Source of the DNA: Globisporangium splendens
Taxonomy: Eukaryota > Oomycota > Peronosporomycetes > Pythiales > Pythiaceae
Assembly (NCBI GenBank): GCA_006386115.1
Contig: VFIW01000055.1
Location: 248,001-312,000, forward strand
Reading direction: 5' to 3'
DNA length: 64,000 nucleotides
Part shown: positions 30,765-42,118 of the stretch, piece by piece
Layout: each line of letters opens with the position of its first letter
How positions within the stretch are numbered: the stretch's first letter is position 1
The notes under the pieces: model-generated
What the model was told of the DNA's origin: nothing
The model's input: the letters and a program-made list of their open reading frames with translations, nothing else
Databases searched by the model: none
Position numbers and translations under genes: made by a program

Positions 30765-31400
30765 ACAGTTTCCTATACTAACTTGTGACTTGTGTGCGGC
30801 AGGCAGCGCGGAGGAAACTGGCGTCTCTCGGATGGGATGCGGACGGGTGCTCCTGTAATAGCAACAGTGAGGAGGATCCTCACGCGAATGGTACTGTGGA
30901 GAGACACATGAGGTACGCCACCTTAAAAAAGGGAACGACGAGGCATTCGATTTTTTGTTTGGTTCTGGTGGCGGGTGATTGCGGAAACAGCGTGCACAGA
31001 GTGTGGTACATACCATGGGTTGCAACTCATATAACCCGAATCGACCCAGTTGGGCCACATTAAAGTGGGAATGTCCCTAATTCATTTCACTGACAAATGC
31101 ACACCTGCGTCCTTCCTTCCTACAGCACGCACGCATCCTATAAACCAGCAGCACAGTACAAACACAAATTAGAAACCAGTGAGTGCAAACATGCATTTCC
31201 ACAGGTTTTGAACAACGCAATTTCTACCCAACCACTCCAAACCTCTGCTATAACATATCACATCATACAGGCCTGAACTCCCTAATGCCACATGTCAGTA
31301 CACTGCCGCCTCTCTTTCTTTCAAGACAGCGTTCGTCCCTCTCTCTCTCTCTCTCTCTCTCTCCTGTTTGAACAACAGGCAAATACGCACGCCGAAGACG
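30765..31400. promoter_or_regulatory. Divergent intergenic region with a CT-repeat
   Basis: Lies between the starts of the membrane-protein gene (minus) and the coiled-coil gene (plus). Contains a (CT)n run at about 31338-31362. A CAG acceptor-like site at about 31378 suggests an intron in the 5' leader of the following gene. Confidence 0.45.
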
Positions 31401-32753
31401 ATGTCGATGGAGCTGCGCGACGACCAGTACGCGCTCACGCTGCTGGGCAGCAACAGCGAGGAGGACCAGTACACGACGTCGCGGTCCGCCAACGGCTCGG
31501 TCACCCCCTACACGGGTCGCCCGTACGCGTCCAAGGGTGCTGCGAATGGAGTGCGTGTGTGTATCTCTGCGACGAGTGGATTATTGAGCGGTGGTTCGTT
31601 CGACGAAATGCTCTGTGTTCTAACGTATGCGTGTATGTATGTGGATGTTGTTGTTGATATCATGCTTGTGTGTGCAGTCGGAGAATGATCAGATGCGCGG
31701 CGAGATTGTGCGGCTCGAGAACGTGCTCGCGAGTCGCATCGCGGCGCGCGCGAACCAGGACACGTCCAACATGCCGCTGGAGCGCTCGAGTAAGATCGAG
31801 AAGTACGTCGAAGTGATGGAGCTCACCAAGTGTCTGCGTCGACAGAAGGAGTTCCTGCTGAGCGAGAACCGCAAGCGCCAGCGCTTTGCCGAGAAAATCC
31901 AGCAAGCCATGCCGGTAAAGTGGACGTCTGTGCTTTGGCGATGGTACATGCAAATAGGGAAGATGCTCACTTATAATTGTTATTGGTGTTATTTTGTGCA
32001 GCCATCGACGGATAGCATTCAGTTTATGAAGAATGTGAAGTACCCACCAGACGATGAGCTCGAGAAGGCCTCGCGCGAGGCGTTTATGGAGATGATGGAG
32101 TACCAAGTGAACGGCGAGCCGGTCGTGTACCTGGGCTGGAAGACCCAGCGCGAGTCCAAGTCAATGTACCTGCACGCGTACTCGGAGAAGGCGTTTCTGG
32201 GCGAAGACATGACGCGCGTGTTCAACGAGACCTGGTCGCTCTATCACGACGAACAAAAGCAAGAGCTCCTCCACAAACGACGAAGCAAATTCTGCGTACG
32301 CGCCTGCGTTATTTTGTGTTATGCATGCATGCTTATTAGTGGATGCAAAGCTTATGATGTGGTTTCTGGGCTTTGCAGATTCTGAAAAAGCTGAACGACA
32401 ACATGTACCTCACCCGCAACATTCATCAGTTTATCGGCGAGAGCTTCCCGCGACACGCGATGACGCTCGTGTGCCGCGTGTCGATCGACAAGGACACGTT
32501 TGCGATCATCAGCAAGTCGGTCGTGCCGCCGACGAACGACGCGCAGCATTTAGTGTGGACCGACGAGTGCTACATGTGGAAGTTCACGCGCCGCCACGAC
32601 ATGCACGGCGGGTTCGATTTGTCGATCCGCGGGAAATACGGGAGCACATCGGCCGTCGCAGGCAACCGTTTACCGATGCTCGAGTCGTTTTTCCTGCTCG
32701 TGGACTGGGAGTCGCTCGTGATCCGTCCGATGTTTGACTTTTCCATGGCATAA
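31401..32753 (+). CDS. Coiled-coil protein with START-like C-terminal region (oomycete family, function unknown)
   Basis: Four exons. The start is MSMELRDDQYALTLLG. After the first intron comes a helical, charged segment resembling a basic/leucine-zipper-like coiled coil (QMRGEIVRLENVLASRI, LTKCLRRQKEFLLSENRKR). After the second is NVKYPPDDELEKASREAF, VVYLGWKTQRESKSMY. The last exon carries NMYLTRNIHQFIGESFPRH, LVCRVSIDKDTFAIISKS and ends VDWESLVIRPMFDFSMA. The C-terminal half has the alternating pattern of a START-like fold seen in large oomycete families; that is weak inference. Introns are about 70-120 bp. Confidence 0.75.
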
Positions 32754-33283
32754 GGCACATCTCCGGAGAGAAAACCTGCAGTGTGTGCAATCGAAAGCAC
32801 ATTTTGCTGCGGGCTGCCGTCGTCCAGTTGTCCAGGGAAACAAGGAGAACATTTGTCAACAAAGGGGAGAATAAAAGCACGGAGCGACGAGAATCGAATG
32901 AGGTAGAAGCGCCTTTGTGTGTGTGTGCAAGCCCATTCGTTGCACTTTGCACTTACTCTCCCTGCTAATTATGTGAATATACTGAGTGAAGAAAAAAAGA
33001 AAGAGATGACCAGGACACGCTGCTTGATATGGCTAAAGCGCTCGATAAACATGTGCAGAGAAAATGGAAATGGTAAAACAACACCAAGGGATTCCGAAAG
33101 TGTGCTCGTTACAGCCCTGTATTTCCCCAATCTACTCGCTTCTTTCGACGATGTGCCTGCTTTGCTGTTTCCTTTTTTATTGTGTTGTTTGCTTCATCAA
33201 AGCACGTGGAGCTTTGCTTCCATTTGCTCCGTTCGCTCGCTCTTGTCGAAATTGGTTGCGCTTTACTTCTGGTTGCCGCTGCC
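32754..33283. other. Convergent intergenic region
   Basis: 530 bp between the 3' ends of two converging genes. Nothing recognised. Confidence 0.45.
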
Positions 33284-34695
33284 TTAGTTGTAGACCATGT
33301 ACTTTGGTGTGGACGAGAACTTCTGGTACCCCTTGATGACTTTGTTGACCGATTCAAGGAAATCCTTCTCACTCACGGACTTTCGTCGCGCGCGGATCGC
33401 AAACATGCCGGCTTCCGTGCACACACTGCGCAGTTCGGCACCCGTTGTGTTCGGACACAGACGCGCGATGAGCTCAAAGCGGATGTTGCGGTCGCAGTTC
33501 ATGGACTTGGCGTGGATCTTGAGAATCTGCGTGCGGCCCTCGAGCTCCGGCAGGTTGAACTCCACCTTTCTGTCGAGACGACCCGGACGCATGAGCGCGG
33601 GATCCAGCGTGTCCGGTCGGTTCGTCGCCATGAGCACCTTGATGTTGCCGCGCGGATCAAAACCATCGAGCTCCGTCACGATCTGCAGCATCGTGCGCTG
33701 CACTTCATTATCGGTACCGCCTTCTTCCTGTAATTATGGCAATGCAGGGAGAGCATACTACGTTAATACAGCCGCACCATTTTAAAGAGGCACACAGAAA
33801 ATACATAAAAGCGTACCGAGCTGCTACGCGCACCACCGATGGCATCGACTTCATCAAAGAACACGATACACGCCTTCTTGGAGCGCGCCATCGTGAACAA
33901 TTCACGCACCATACGCGCGCCTTCACCGACGTACTTCTGCACCAATTCGCTGCCAATGACACGGATAAAGCACGCGTCCGTTCTGTTCGCGACTGCACGC
34001 GCCGAGAGCGTCTTGCCCGTACCAGGAGGTCCGTACAAGAGCACGCCCTTCGGTGGATCGATACCTAGGTTCACGAATCGCTCGGGGTGCAGCAGCGGCA
34101 ATTCGACAACTTCACGGAGCTTCTCGAGCGCGTCTTTAGCGCCACCGACCTCATCGTACGTCACATCGGGTTTATCCTCGACCGTCATGAGCGACACCGT
34201 CGGGTCGATCTTCGGCGGCAGCGGGATCTGGATCGCGTACTTGGTGCGGTCCACGCCGACGCGCATGCCCTCCTCGATATCGGTCGGCGCGACCTTTTCG
34301 CCCAGTCCGACCACAAACTTGGCGATCTGCTTCACATTGATCATGTACTTGGCGTCCTCCTCGCCGGCGTTGATGATCTTGGAGCAGCGCGCGACCTGCA
34401 GCGGCTGCTCCTCCTGCATCATCTGCTTGTCGCTCACGAGATCCCACTGGCTCGGCAGACTCAGCCCCGTGTCGCTCTCCTTGATGCCGATGAGGTCGTT
34501 GACGGTCGTCTGCGCCTTCTTGATGTCGTCCTCCACCTGCTTGATCACGCGCGAGTACGGACCCATGCCGTAGGTCTTGAGCAGCGCGATGTCGCCCTCA
34601 TCCAGTACGGTCTGCGGGCCCGCCAACAGGTCGTCCTCCTCGTCGTCGTAGTTCTTCTCGTTGCCCGTGGCGCACTCGCCCTTGCGCGCCGCCAT
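33284..34695 (-). CDS. 26S proteasome regulatory ATPase subunit RPT1 (PSMC2)
   Basis: Two exons, 33817-34695 and 33284-33727, with an 89-bp GT-AG intron. The start is MAARKGE at 34695. The N-terminal coiled coil ([15 protein letters not shown]) leads into the OB region, then the AAA+ module: Walker A GPPGTGKT, pore loop KYVGEG, Walker [15 protein letters not shown], and the second region [14 protein letters not shown] with its arginine finger. The C-terminus is [21 protein letters not shown] is close to the usual RPT1 tail. It is an ATPase of the proteasome base. It sits between the two duplicated Crinkler blocks but is itself single and intact. Confidence 0.95.
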
Positions 34696-35267
34696 CGTGT
34701 TCTTCCTTCTTCCGTTTGGGCAAAATGAAGGCAAGGGGGAAAACAGAGAAGATATAGAGTTTTGCTTACCGATGCGACTGGTACACTGTACCGATTCTTG
34801 TATTCCTTCCACACAAGTCAGGTTGAGCAGATTGTAAGTTTCAAGATCGAGAAGTAATTTATTCTATCGACGGTTTGCATGGGAATGTCGGTGTCGTTGA
34901 TGTAGTCGAGTGCAAATGTGGAAAGGGGAAGTGGGTAGCATTGGAGCTGCTCGCAGCATTGCAAGCTTGCAATGCCATTGCAGTCTTACTGGAGAGCGAC
35001 AGGCTGACGTGGATTTTGCGGCAGCATTGTGCTAGAAGGGTGAGAAGCGTTCGTTGTGCTTGCTGCTGGTGTTGCAAGATCTTGGACATGAGCTTGCTTC
35101 GACTTCGTTGCAGTCGAGGTTACCGACCCAGTCAAACCAAAAGTACAAACAATCACAGCACAGTCCAGATGAGCGAATTGACTCCCCCGTGTGCATGTTT
35201 GACAGGACGTCTTGAAGAGTTGTGTTGGACAGGAAAGCGCCCTCAAGCACCGAATAGGTACCATCAG
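34696..35267. other. Upstream region of RPT1 to the edge of the duplicated block
   Basis: Carries the RPT1 promoter. The stretch just before the duplication boundary has an open minus-strand frame without recognisable similarity. No gene is called. Confidence 0.4.
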
Positions 35268-35886
35268 TCCCCTTTCTCCATGCATGTATAACACGCGCGC
35301 GGTGCGTATGGGAATCCACGCCCGTACAGGTTGATCTTCTGCGTGCGGCTGTTGAACACTTCGCCTGGGAAGCAGTTGCGCGCATTGCACGGCATCTGAT
35401 CCGCCAGCATCAAGACGATCTACACAAGTAATGCGCATCGTATCCACACAGTCAGAACATGTCAGTACATCTTGCTGTAGGCACAAGCGTCTCGAAACAA
35501 CAACGAGAGCGCACCTGGCTGTCTGGGATCCCCAGCCGCTTGACCGAGTGATACAGCGACAGCGCATTCGCGATATGGCGGTAGTTGTTCCAGAAGCGCG
35601 ACGTATCCACCTGTAAATCCACAAGCCACAGCAGCATAAGATATCATTAATTGCTTCACACGCACTTGCTCTCCCCTCATAGAAGCGCTTGATGCTGAAA
35701 GGAAGGAGAGCTTTCATCAAGCAGGAAACAACATGAAGGCAAACGCACCACGACGGCCCAGTTGTTGCTGTGACGACGGTACGCAGGCGCAGTGGCAGCG
35801 GCGGCGCTCTCTCCAGCAGACGCGACGAGTGCGTGCACAGCGCACAGCGCCGCCACGAGCAGCACCCGCAGCGTCCTCTTTGTCAT
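35268..35886 (-). pseudogene. 5' fragment of PIG-K, right copy
   Basis: Exons 1-3 of PIG-K (signal peptide, [26 protein letters not shown]) are preserved almost base for base. The catalytic His and Cys exons are missing; unrelated sequence follows at the break. Confidence 0.88.
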
Positions 35887-36089
35887 CTTCGTGTCGTTTT
35901 GAGTTCGGTCTCGTCTTGCTCACGTGCGACACCATGTTGCACGAAGGTCGTTTTATCACAACCTGAACTGCGAAGTGAAGTCCAAGAATGAATTCCAAAA
36001 CGAATTGCCTCAAAAATGAATTGACTGAGATTCATATCTTTTGTTGTGCTCTGTCAGTTGTCCACCTCAGTCGTGGATTTGCCATCGAA

Positions 36090-37292
36090 ATGGCGGCGCA
36101 AAGGGTGTGGTTCCTTCTGGTGGATGCAAGTGGTAATGAGCTGCGGTCGACCACTGCAGACCGGGTGAAGTTGGACGAAGGTGCACAGGTCGTTGATTTC
36201 CGAGATGCAGTGATGATTAAATGCCCCAAGCTACTCTCTTCAATCGATGCAGTGCAGCTCTTAGTCTACGAGAACAGAGCGGCGTTCGATGAAAAGAAGC
36301 CACTGGAAGAAGACTCGGATATTGAAGCACGTGGTTCGTCGAAGAAGGACGCGCTTATCGTGGAAGTACCGGAGCGGCAATGGAGCGTGCATGGGTTGGG
36401 ATCAGCTGAAGAACTTGGAGTAATGGTTGAGTCGCGGATGAACAAAGTTTTGGAGTCCCGAGACGAGAAGAGGTCGGTGTGTTCATTGTCGGATCTCAAT
36501 TCGGAAAAGCAAGAGAGAATTTTTAAGAAGATGCGTCTTGAGGCTGACTACCTCGAATTTAAAGAACCCGTTGACACCAGTGTCGCTGGATATAAGTGGA
36601 AGGATGCTGTGGCCGAGGATGCAGCACCTCAGAGAGAAGAATACATAAAATATTTGAAGACGCACCTGAAGACCATACGGGAGGAATATGATCTTGAGTT
36701 GCTGGATGTCGTCGATGACAAGACACTCCTATCAATAGTTGATCCTCGCTTGCCATTCAGAATGAACGGAACGGCAGATGCCGTCCTGGTCGATCGAAGG
36801 TCAATTATGCACAATGACCCCCTGGTTGGTGTTCGAGTCGTTATTGAATTAAAGAGACAAGTCCAGCGGCGTCATAAACCACAAGCATTTGGACAACTCG
36901 TGTCCGCCAGTTTGAAAGCACCCCTGCATTGCACTCCGATTGGGCTATTGACGGATTTGAACGACCATTGGCATTTTGCTTGGTTCAATGCGAAGAAGGT
37001 TCTGACGCACTGTAGCATGAGGTATCCGAGCAACGCGTTCAAGTTCCTGGCGGCGGCGGTCGCTGACACTGACAGCGCACAGCCATTCACAGTCCCATTC
37101 ATCGACCGGACATTCACCAAATTCAAGATCGACGACTTTTTGCCTATGCCTGACGACGGTGCGGACGAGATGATGGAGCGGTACGAATTAATGGCCGATT
37201 CGTTGGAACCGGAGTTTCTTATGGCGAGACGGATGGAATATGCGCAGCATCTCGTGCAATCAATGCCAATGTATGCTCACATGTATTCGTAG
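36090..37292 (+). CDS. Crinkler (CRN) with PD-(D/E)xK nuclease-like C-terminus, copy 2
   Basis: 400 residues, nearly identical to copy 1 at 27084. The segment before FRDAV reads NELRSTTADRVKLDEGAQV here; TTADRV fits what I recall of the common Crinkler header, so this copy looks canonical and copy 1 the variant. The same TADAVLVD, VVIELKRQ and QAFGQLVSASLK nuclease-like signatures are present. It also faces a PIG-K 5' piece across a 203-bp gap, but that PIG-K copy is broken. Confidence 0.85.
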   Translation: MAAQRVWFLLVDASGNELRSTTADRVKLDEGAQVVDFRDAVMIKCPKLLSSIDAVQLLVYENRAAFDEKKPLEEDSDIEARGSSKKDALIVEVPERQWSVHGLGSAEELGVMVESRMNKVLESRDEKRSVCSLSDLNSEKQERIFKKMRLEADYLEFKEPVDTSVAGYKWKDAVAEDAAPQREEYIKYLKTHLKTIREEYDLELLDVVDDKTLLSIVDPRLPFRMNGTADAVLVDRRSIMHNDPLVGVRVVIELKRQVQRRHKPQAFGQLVSASLKAPLHCTPIGLLTDLNDHWHFAWFNAKKVLTHCSMRYPSNAFKFLAAAVADTDSAQPFTVPFIDRTFTKFKIDDFLPMPDDGADEMMERYELMADSLEPEFLMARRMEYAQHLVQSMPMYAHMYS

Positions 37293-37326
37293 ATACGTTG
37301 AATATGGCTTTCTAAGCAGATTTTTT

Positions 37327-37430
37327 TCGTCGCAGTGCAGATGTACGTCGAGCACCGAGCCAGAGAATATTGTGGTCGGCACGCCGTCAATGTCTTGGCT
37401 GAGGAGAGACATATCTCGATAGGCGGAGAG
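37327..37430 (-). pseudogene. Diverged PIG-K exon fragment downstream of Crinkler copy 2
   Basis: Duplicate of the fragment at 28315-28418, carried along with the block. Confidence 0.75.
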
Positions 37431-37817
37431 GCCGACTGCAATGGGGTCCTCGTTATGTAATCCATCTTGAATTATGCCATTGTGGAATTTTTACTTTGTT
37501 TCATAATTTGGAGATGGAAACCTTGTCGTTTATTGGCAGTGATGATTGGGTTTTGCACAATATCCAGCATGTAGACCACTTACAATGTGCAAAATGAAGT
37601 AAGGCATTTTGGACGGCACGAATGTTATTAAGATATTAAATGATTTTCAAGTTATACTCGGAACCCTCTGGAGGATACGATACTCATGTGGCACTACGTG
37701 TGAGACTGACAGCATATTGGTTCAATTGTTGGCAGTGAGTCTCACTTTGCCCACAAGGTCACCAATGCTTCTCTCGCTAGCACGTTGCGCAATGCCTTTC
37801 TGTTCGAGTGGATTCAC

Positions 37818-38021
37818 CCTCTTGATGGCGCCAGCGACTTCGACAATTCCCAGCACCATTTGCCTGAGATCTCTGCTGCCAACGAGCCGAAGATCGCGGA
37901 CTCGGCATCTCCAGTGAATCAACAGCATCAGCGACAAGGCTTTCGATTTTCAACGGATTTCTTCCTCGTGGGCTTGGCATTTGTGATCGGTATATTGATC
38001 GTCACGAATAAGAAGATATAA
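37818..38021 (+). pseudogene. 3' fragment of PIG-K, right copy
   Basis: Same as the middle fragment at 28806-29009: last 67 codons with the C-terminal membrane helix and stop. Confidence 0.9.
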
Positions 38022-38078
38022 GAAAGTATAAGAAAGTGGCGCATACCCACAGACTGACAGAGACATACAAACGAGGAA

Positions 38079-38110
<32 letters not shown>

Positions 38111-38280
38111 GAGAAACTACACTTACGCGTAGAACTACATGTTCTCCTGCGGCTCACATTTTCCACCTGACATTCATATCGTCGAATGGCGGCGCTTCGA
38201 CACAAAGCTGCCAGATACTTTTGCAGCTTCTCGCCTCATATAAAAATGTGGCACGCAGGAGAACAGCAGCTTCCATGCAT

Positions 38281-38937
38281 TCACTCTTCGTCTTGCTCTC
38301 CGTGCCGGGTCGTCAAGTTGGCGTGTCGGTATATCGAGTTGGGATGGCTGGTGCTGTCGCCATTCTGGCTTCGATGGTGATGCAAGTTCAAGCTGTTCTT
38401 GTGGTTCCCGCCGCCAGATAGTGGCGACGCTTTCCGCACGTACGGCTCCGTGAGTGGCGGGTGGTTCCACGCGGGCACCAGCGCGCGCACCGCCAGCACG
38501 ACGAGCCCCGCCATCCAGATCGGCGACGTGCAGATGCTGAACGCGATGAGCATCGGACTCAGCAGCAGCGCAAACGGGATGCTCAACACCGTCGTAAAGT
38601 ACCACAAAATCCATGTACGATTCTGCAAAACAAAAAATGTCAACAAAGCATGACAGAATAAGGTGCACGTCGGTGAATGCAACTGGTGTGTGCATTTCAC
38701 ATATAGTAATACACGTACTTGTATAAACAATTGTGACTCGAGTATCGCATTTGGGAGCACCAGATCCATCACGCGATTGACCACATTCCTTGATGCATTT
38801 GCATGTTCATATACCACAAGCTTAGTGACGAGAGCGAAAGAAGCAACAAGCGGATTATCATCTAATATCTTACCGAATTTTGTTCACGGGGTGGACCAAC
38901 ATCAGCACCTTGGACTTGATCGACGACACGAGCACTT
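38281..38937 (-). pseudogene. 5'-truncated copy of the two-TM membrane protein gene, right
   Basis: Last three exons only, entering from PIG-K intron 1 as in the left arm. The terminal exon is intact to LTTRHGEQDEE. Confidence 0.8.
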
Positions 38938-39110
38938 GGTGCTGAAAGGAAGGAGAGCTTTCATCAAGCAGGAAACAACATGAAGGCAAACGCACCACGA
39001 CGGCCCAGTTGTTGCTGTGACGACGGTACGCAGGCGCAGTGGCAGCGGCGGCGCTCTCTCCAGCAGACGCGACGAGCGCGTGCACAGCGTACAGCGCCGC
39101 CACGAGCAGC
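38938..39110 (-). pseudogene. PIG-K exon 1 fragment (right chimera)
   Basis: Inverted equivalent of 23836-24008, with the same join to the membrane-protein exon. Confidence 0.8.
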
Positions 39111-39111
39111 T

Positions 39112-39565
39112 ACGCTATCGTTCGTTGTGTTCGGTGTCGCGCAATGACTCGTGCATGGCAGTTCCAAATGATATGCAAGTTGTTCGTTTCTCCACCCTTG
39201 AAACGATCCATCAAGCCCTCCCTGAACGTATGACGTACTACCAGCCTGCTTCGAGATCGTTTGGTGCGCTGGATGCGTTCATCTTGGATGGCGATAACAG
39301 TCGATGCTGCGGCTTGCAAATGACGATGGATGTGAATCATGGAGTCATGACTGCGCCGTTGACGAAATTTCTGAAGTGGCTGAAAGACATTGGAATTTCC
39401 TCAGATGAGTTTTATTTTGTATTCGTGGTTCCAAGCAACTTAGCGACTAGTTATCCGAAGCAAACGATCAGAACCAAAACCGGTGAAGTTCACCAGAAAC
39501 CGGGAAACTTGGCGAACGTCTTTCAGTTTGTTTCTGCATTGGACGCCGTCGTACACAAGAATTAA
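39112..39565 (+). pseudogene. CRN/RHS-type C-terminal fragment, right copy
   Basis: Nearly identical to the left fragment (FGALDAFILDGD, CGLQMTMDVNHGVM, YFVFVVPSNLATSYPKQ). The upstream frame runs into PIG-K exon 1 antisense sequence, so the header is missing. Confidence 0.6.
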
Positions 39566-39728
39566 CGCGTCGTCATTTGAAGGCCGTGTTCGTTGGCGAG
39601 GTAGTAGGCATCCATACAAATCGGTATCGTTTTTAACTATAAGTTGAAATATCGACAGTCTGCCTAGTTATTGTCCACACACGCAAGCAATCTACCAGAC
39701 GAACCAGGAAGTCAATGTCGTCGTCGTC

Positions 39729-40430
39729 GAAAAGGGACAATTGCTGTCTACAGTGCTCAGACGAGCTCGTGGTTTGTAACCTTGGGTTCGTTCGCTTCGG
39801 TGCCCACGGCCGCACTCTAGCATTCGTCGGTGACAGTCTCACTCCACACGTTTCCTACTTTTCCCCAGAGCCGCCATAAGAAGTTGTCAGTCCAAGCGAC
39901 CTGAACTTCGACAAGTTGCTCCAAATGGGAGTTGTCCGGGAAGACTAGCACGGCGACGGCGACGGCAACGTAGAGTTTTCGTCGGAAATGGTCCGCCGAG
40001 TGTGCTTGGAGGCGCAACCGATACGAGAAATCAAGCAAGTTTCATCTGTCTTCGGCGATCCGTTCGATCCCTTCATGCTTGCTCTCCAATTCATGAAGAG
40101 CGCCTGGTGTCTTTGGGTTTACAGAAGGTCGGAATCTTCCAGGTGACAAACGAAGCTTGGCCATCAGCACGAAGGATGGTGTGAGGTGCGGGTATGAACT
40201 CAAGGTAAATCAACTCAAGGGAGCGGAAGCTGTCTCTGCAGTGAAACAAGCGAATGATACCAGACACTTCCTTGCAGTTGACAAAATGTTCATGGTGAAC
40301 CTTGTGCTGCAAGACCAAGACCGCGATGTGGAGTACAAGCTCGACGGCAAATATCCAGATATCAGGGTTCTTCGTCTTGTTTTCGAGAGACGCAGGAAGA
40401 GGTCTCTCATTAAAAGCCATCAAGAATGAA
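39729..40430 (+). pseudogene. Degenerate coding remnant, possibly CRN/RHS-related
   Basis: Plus-strand pieces such as PSDLNFDKLLQMGVVRED, FSSEMVRRVCLEAQPIRE and KQVSSVFGDPFDPFMLAL occur in one frame interrupted by stops. An open frame at 40157-40429 (KDGVRCGYELKVNQLKGAE) follows in another frame. The family is not identified; the position next to the CRN/RHS fragment suggests a related decayed gene. Confidence 0.3.
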
Positions 40431-40687
40431 CGACGTGATTAGTGACTGACATGGATCGTCGCGACCACGCACTGAATGCGTGCGAGAAGCGATTGGAGCG
40501 TGTGCTGGTGTTGCTGTACGATCATGGACACGAACTTCGTTTCGGTTTCTTTGCTGTCCAATTGGCTGAAGAGATGTGCACACTGCCGACCGATCCACAC
40601 CATGGCATCTTTTCGTCTGATCTCTGCATGCTATCCATACATGAGCACGTACATCCAATTACACCACCATTCACCCTCGCATGGTAT

Positions 40688-41897
40688 TCACGAATGCGTT
40701 GTCAACATTACCTCTGCCATCGCTTTGTGTCTTGCTTCCAGGTGGTCGAGTCTTTGCTGCACGTCCGATACATCACTTGGATTGTGGCGCTGCTGAGCCA
40801 CTCGAGAGCCTTGAGGCACGATATCACTACTCATTCCTACAACGGGTGCAGTGTGCGCGAGCATGTGTCGCTTGGTGTTGCTCTTAAAATGTTTGTCAAC
40901 TTCGTGCCGACTGACTGCAGCGCTACGTTGAGGCTGTTGCTCTCCAATTGTAGCATCGCCGTTCGAGTAGACTCCATTGATAAGTTTCTGTCGTTGCGCA
41001 ACATAATCAGCGTCGAGTTGGTCCATAAACACCTGGAAATCGGAGTGAATCTTCTTTGTCTGGTTTGTAAACGCTTCCTGAATATTGAATCGTTCCTGCT
41101 GGATCCAGTCCGTCGCTCCTTGTTGTTCTTCATCTTGGTTCGCAGCCAGGATGGGTTCCATGTCGCTTTCTTTCTGATTTCTTGCAGCATCACTTCCACC
41201 ACCAGAATGGAGTTTGTCCTGAAAAGCGGACGGATCGAAGAGCTCTGCTTCCGATGGCGACGAGGAGCGAGGTGGCTCATAGCAAATCTTTAATCGCTTG
41301 TACAGCAGTTGTGCGTCGCGCTCAATCTTCTGCGACAACTCGCGCATCAACTCAGTCTCCTGAAGGTGAAAACGTTTCCATTTGGCACACGACTGTGCGT
41401 TTTCGAGCTCATAGTGCTGCCGAATCTCCGATTCCAACTACAAAAGAAGCACCCAATTCAGAAGAGTTAGAACAGGATCATATCGATCTGACGATTGGTC
41501 CACTCATGTGCACCTTCCGCTCCAGATATTCCGTGTTTCTAGTTTTCTGCTTTTGCTGCTTGGCTGATTTTGCCGTCACGTTGCGACGTTTGTCTCCCTG
41601 GATGAACTGGGTGAGGGCAGGTGAAGGCTGGAATGGCACCTGTGAAAAGCAAAGTGCGTCGTTCATGAGGTTGGTCAGAACAGATAGCAGACTCAGTCAC
41701 CGCCTTACCGGATTTGTCTCCAAATGCAACTCAAGCACATGCTTTCGGTGCTCAAAGTCCGCCTGGATACATACAAGCAAGCAATCGCATGTTGGGTCCT
41801 ATTCAGCGACTTTGGTATATAAAAGTGGCTGAGTTCGTACGTGAGCGTCTTCGACTGCGAGTCTCATTGTCCTTCCCCATGCGTCGATACCCTGCAT
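40688..41897 (-). CDS. Coiled-coil protein of unknown function
   Basis: Four exons on the minus strand. The likely start is MQGIDAWGRTMRLAVEDAH at 41897, then ADFEHRKHVLELHLETNP, VPFQPSPALTQFIQGDK with a Lys-rich tail, and a long last exon beginning LESEIRQHYELENAQSC. The last exon is rich in charged heptads (LMRELSQKIERDAQLLYKRL, DVQQRLDHLEARHKAMAEV). Splices are GT-AG with short introns and phase 0 where checked. No membrane segment or known domain is seen. Confidence 0.65.
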
Positions 41898-42118
41898 GTC
41901 TCCTGTCGTGCGTGCAGCCACTTGGACGAGGCAAAGTCAATGCAGACGCTCTCCTGGTTTGTTGATTGACACGCGAACACGTTTGGGATCAAAATTAGCC
42001 CGAGGGCGTTTCGCAAAACCACCAAACTCAGCGTTCTCGATTGCTCAGATCACCACGTTAGAGTATATAAGTGAAGAACAATAATGCGAGTTGAAATGCT
42101 GTATATATGACACGAGCG

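Larger units (their letters stand above)
35268..38930 (+). repeat. 3.65-kb duplicated block, right copy (direct partner 26262-29918)
   Basis: Same content and order as the left copy. It begins inside PIG-K near the NLYG splice junction, so PIG-K is cut here. From 37818 it overlaps the right arm of the 1.9-kb inverted repeat. Confidence 0.9.
37818..39728 (-). repeat. Right arm of the 1.9-kb inverted repeat (partner 23218-25124)
   Basis: Reverse complement of the left arm, including the same PIG-K/membrane-protein chimeric junction and the complete CRN/RHS fragment. Outside 39728 the two arms diverge at a GACGAC run. Confidence 0.88.

Noticed and set aside
35032..35267. Minus-strand frame beside the right duplicated block with Cys-rich text (SSGLCCDCLYFW)
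   Set aside because: It only runs on from a PIG-K exon across the break; no start, signal peptide or homologue supports it.
40442..41293. 283-codon plus-strand frame
   Set aside because: It is the antisense of the last exon of the coiled-coil gene (40688-41897), which has convincing splice sites and heptads.
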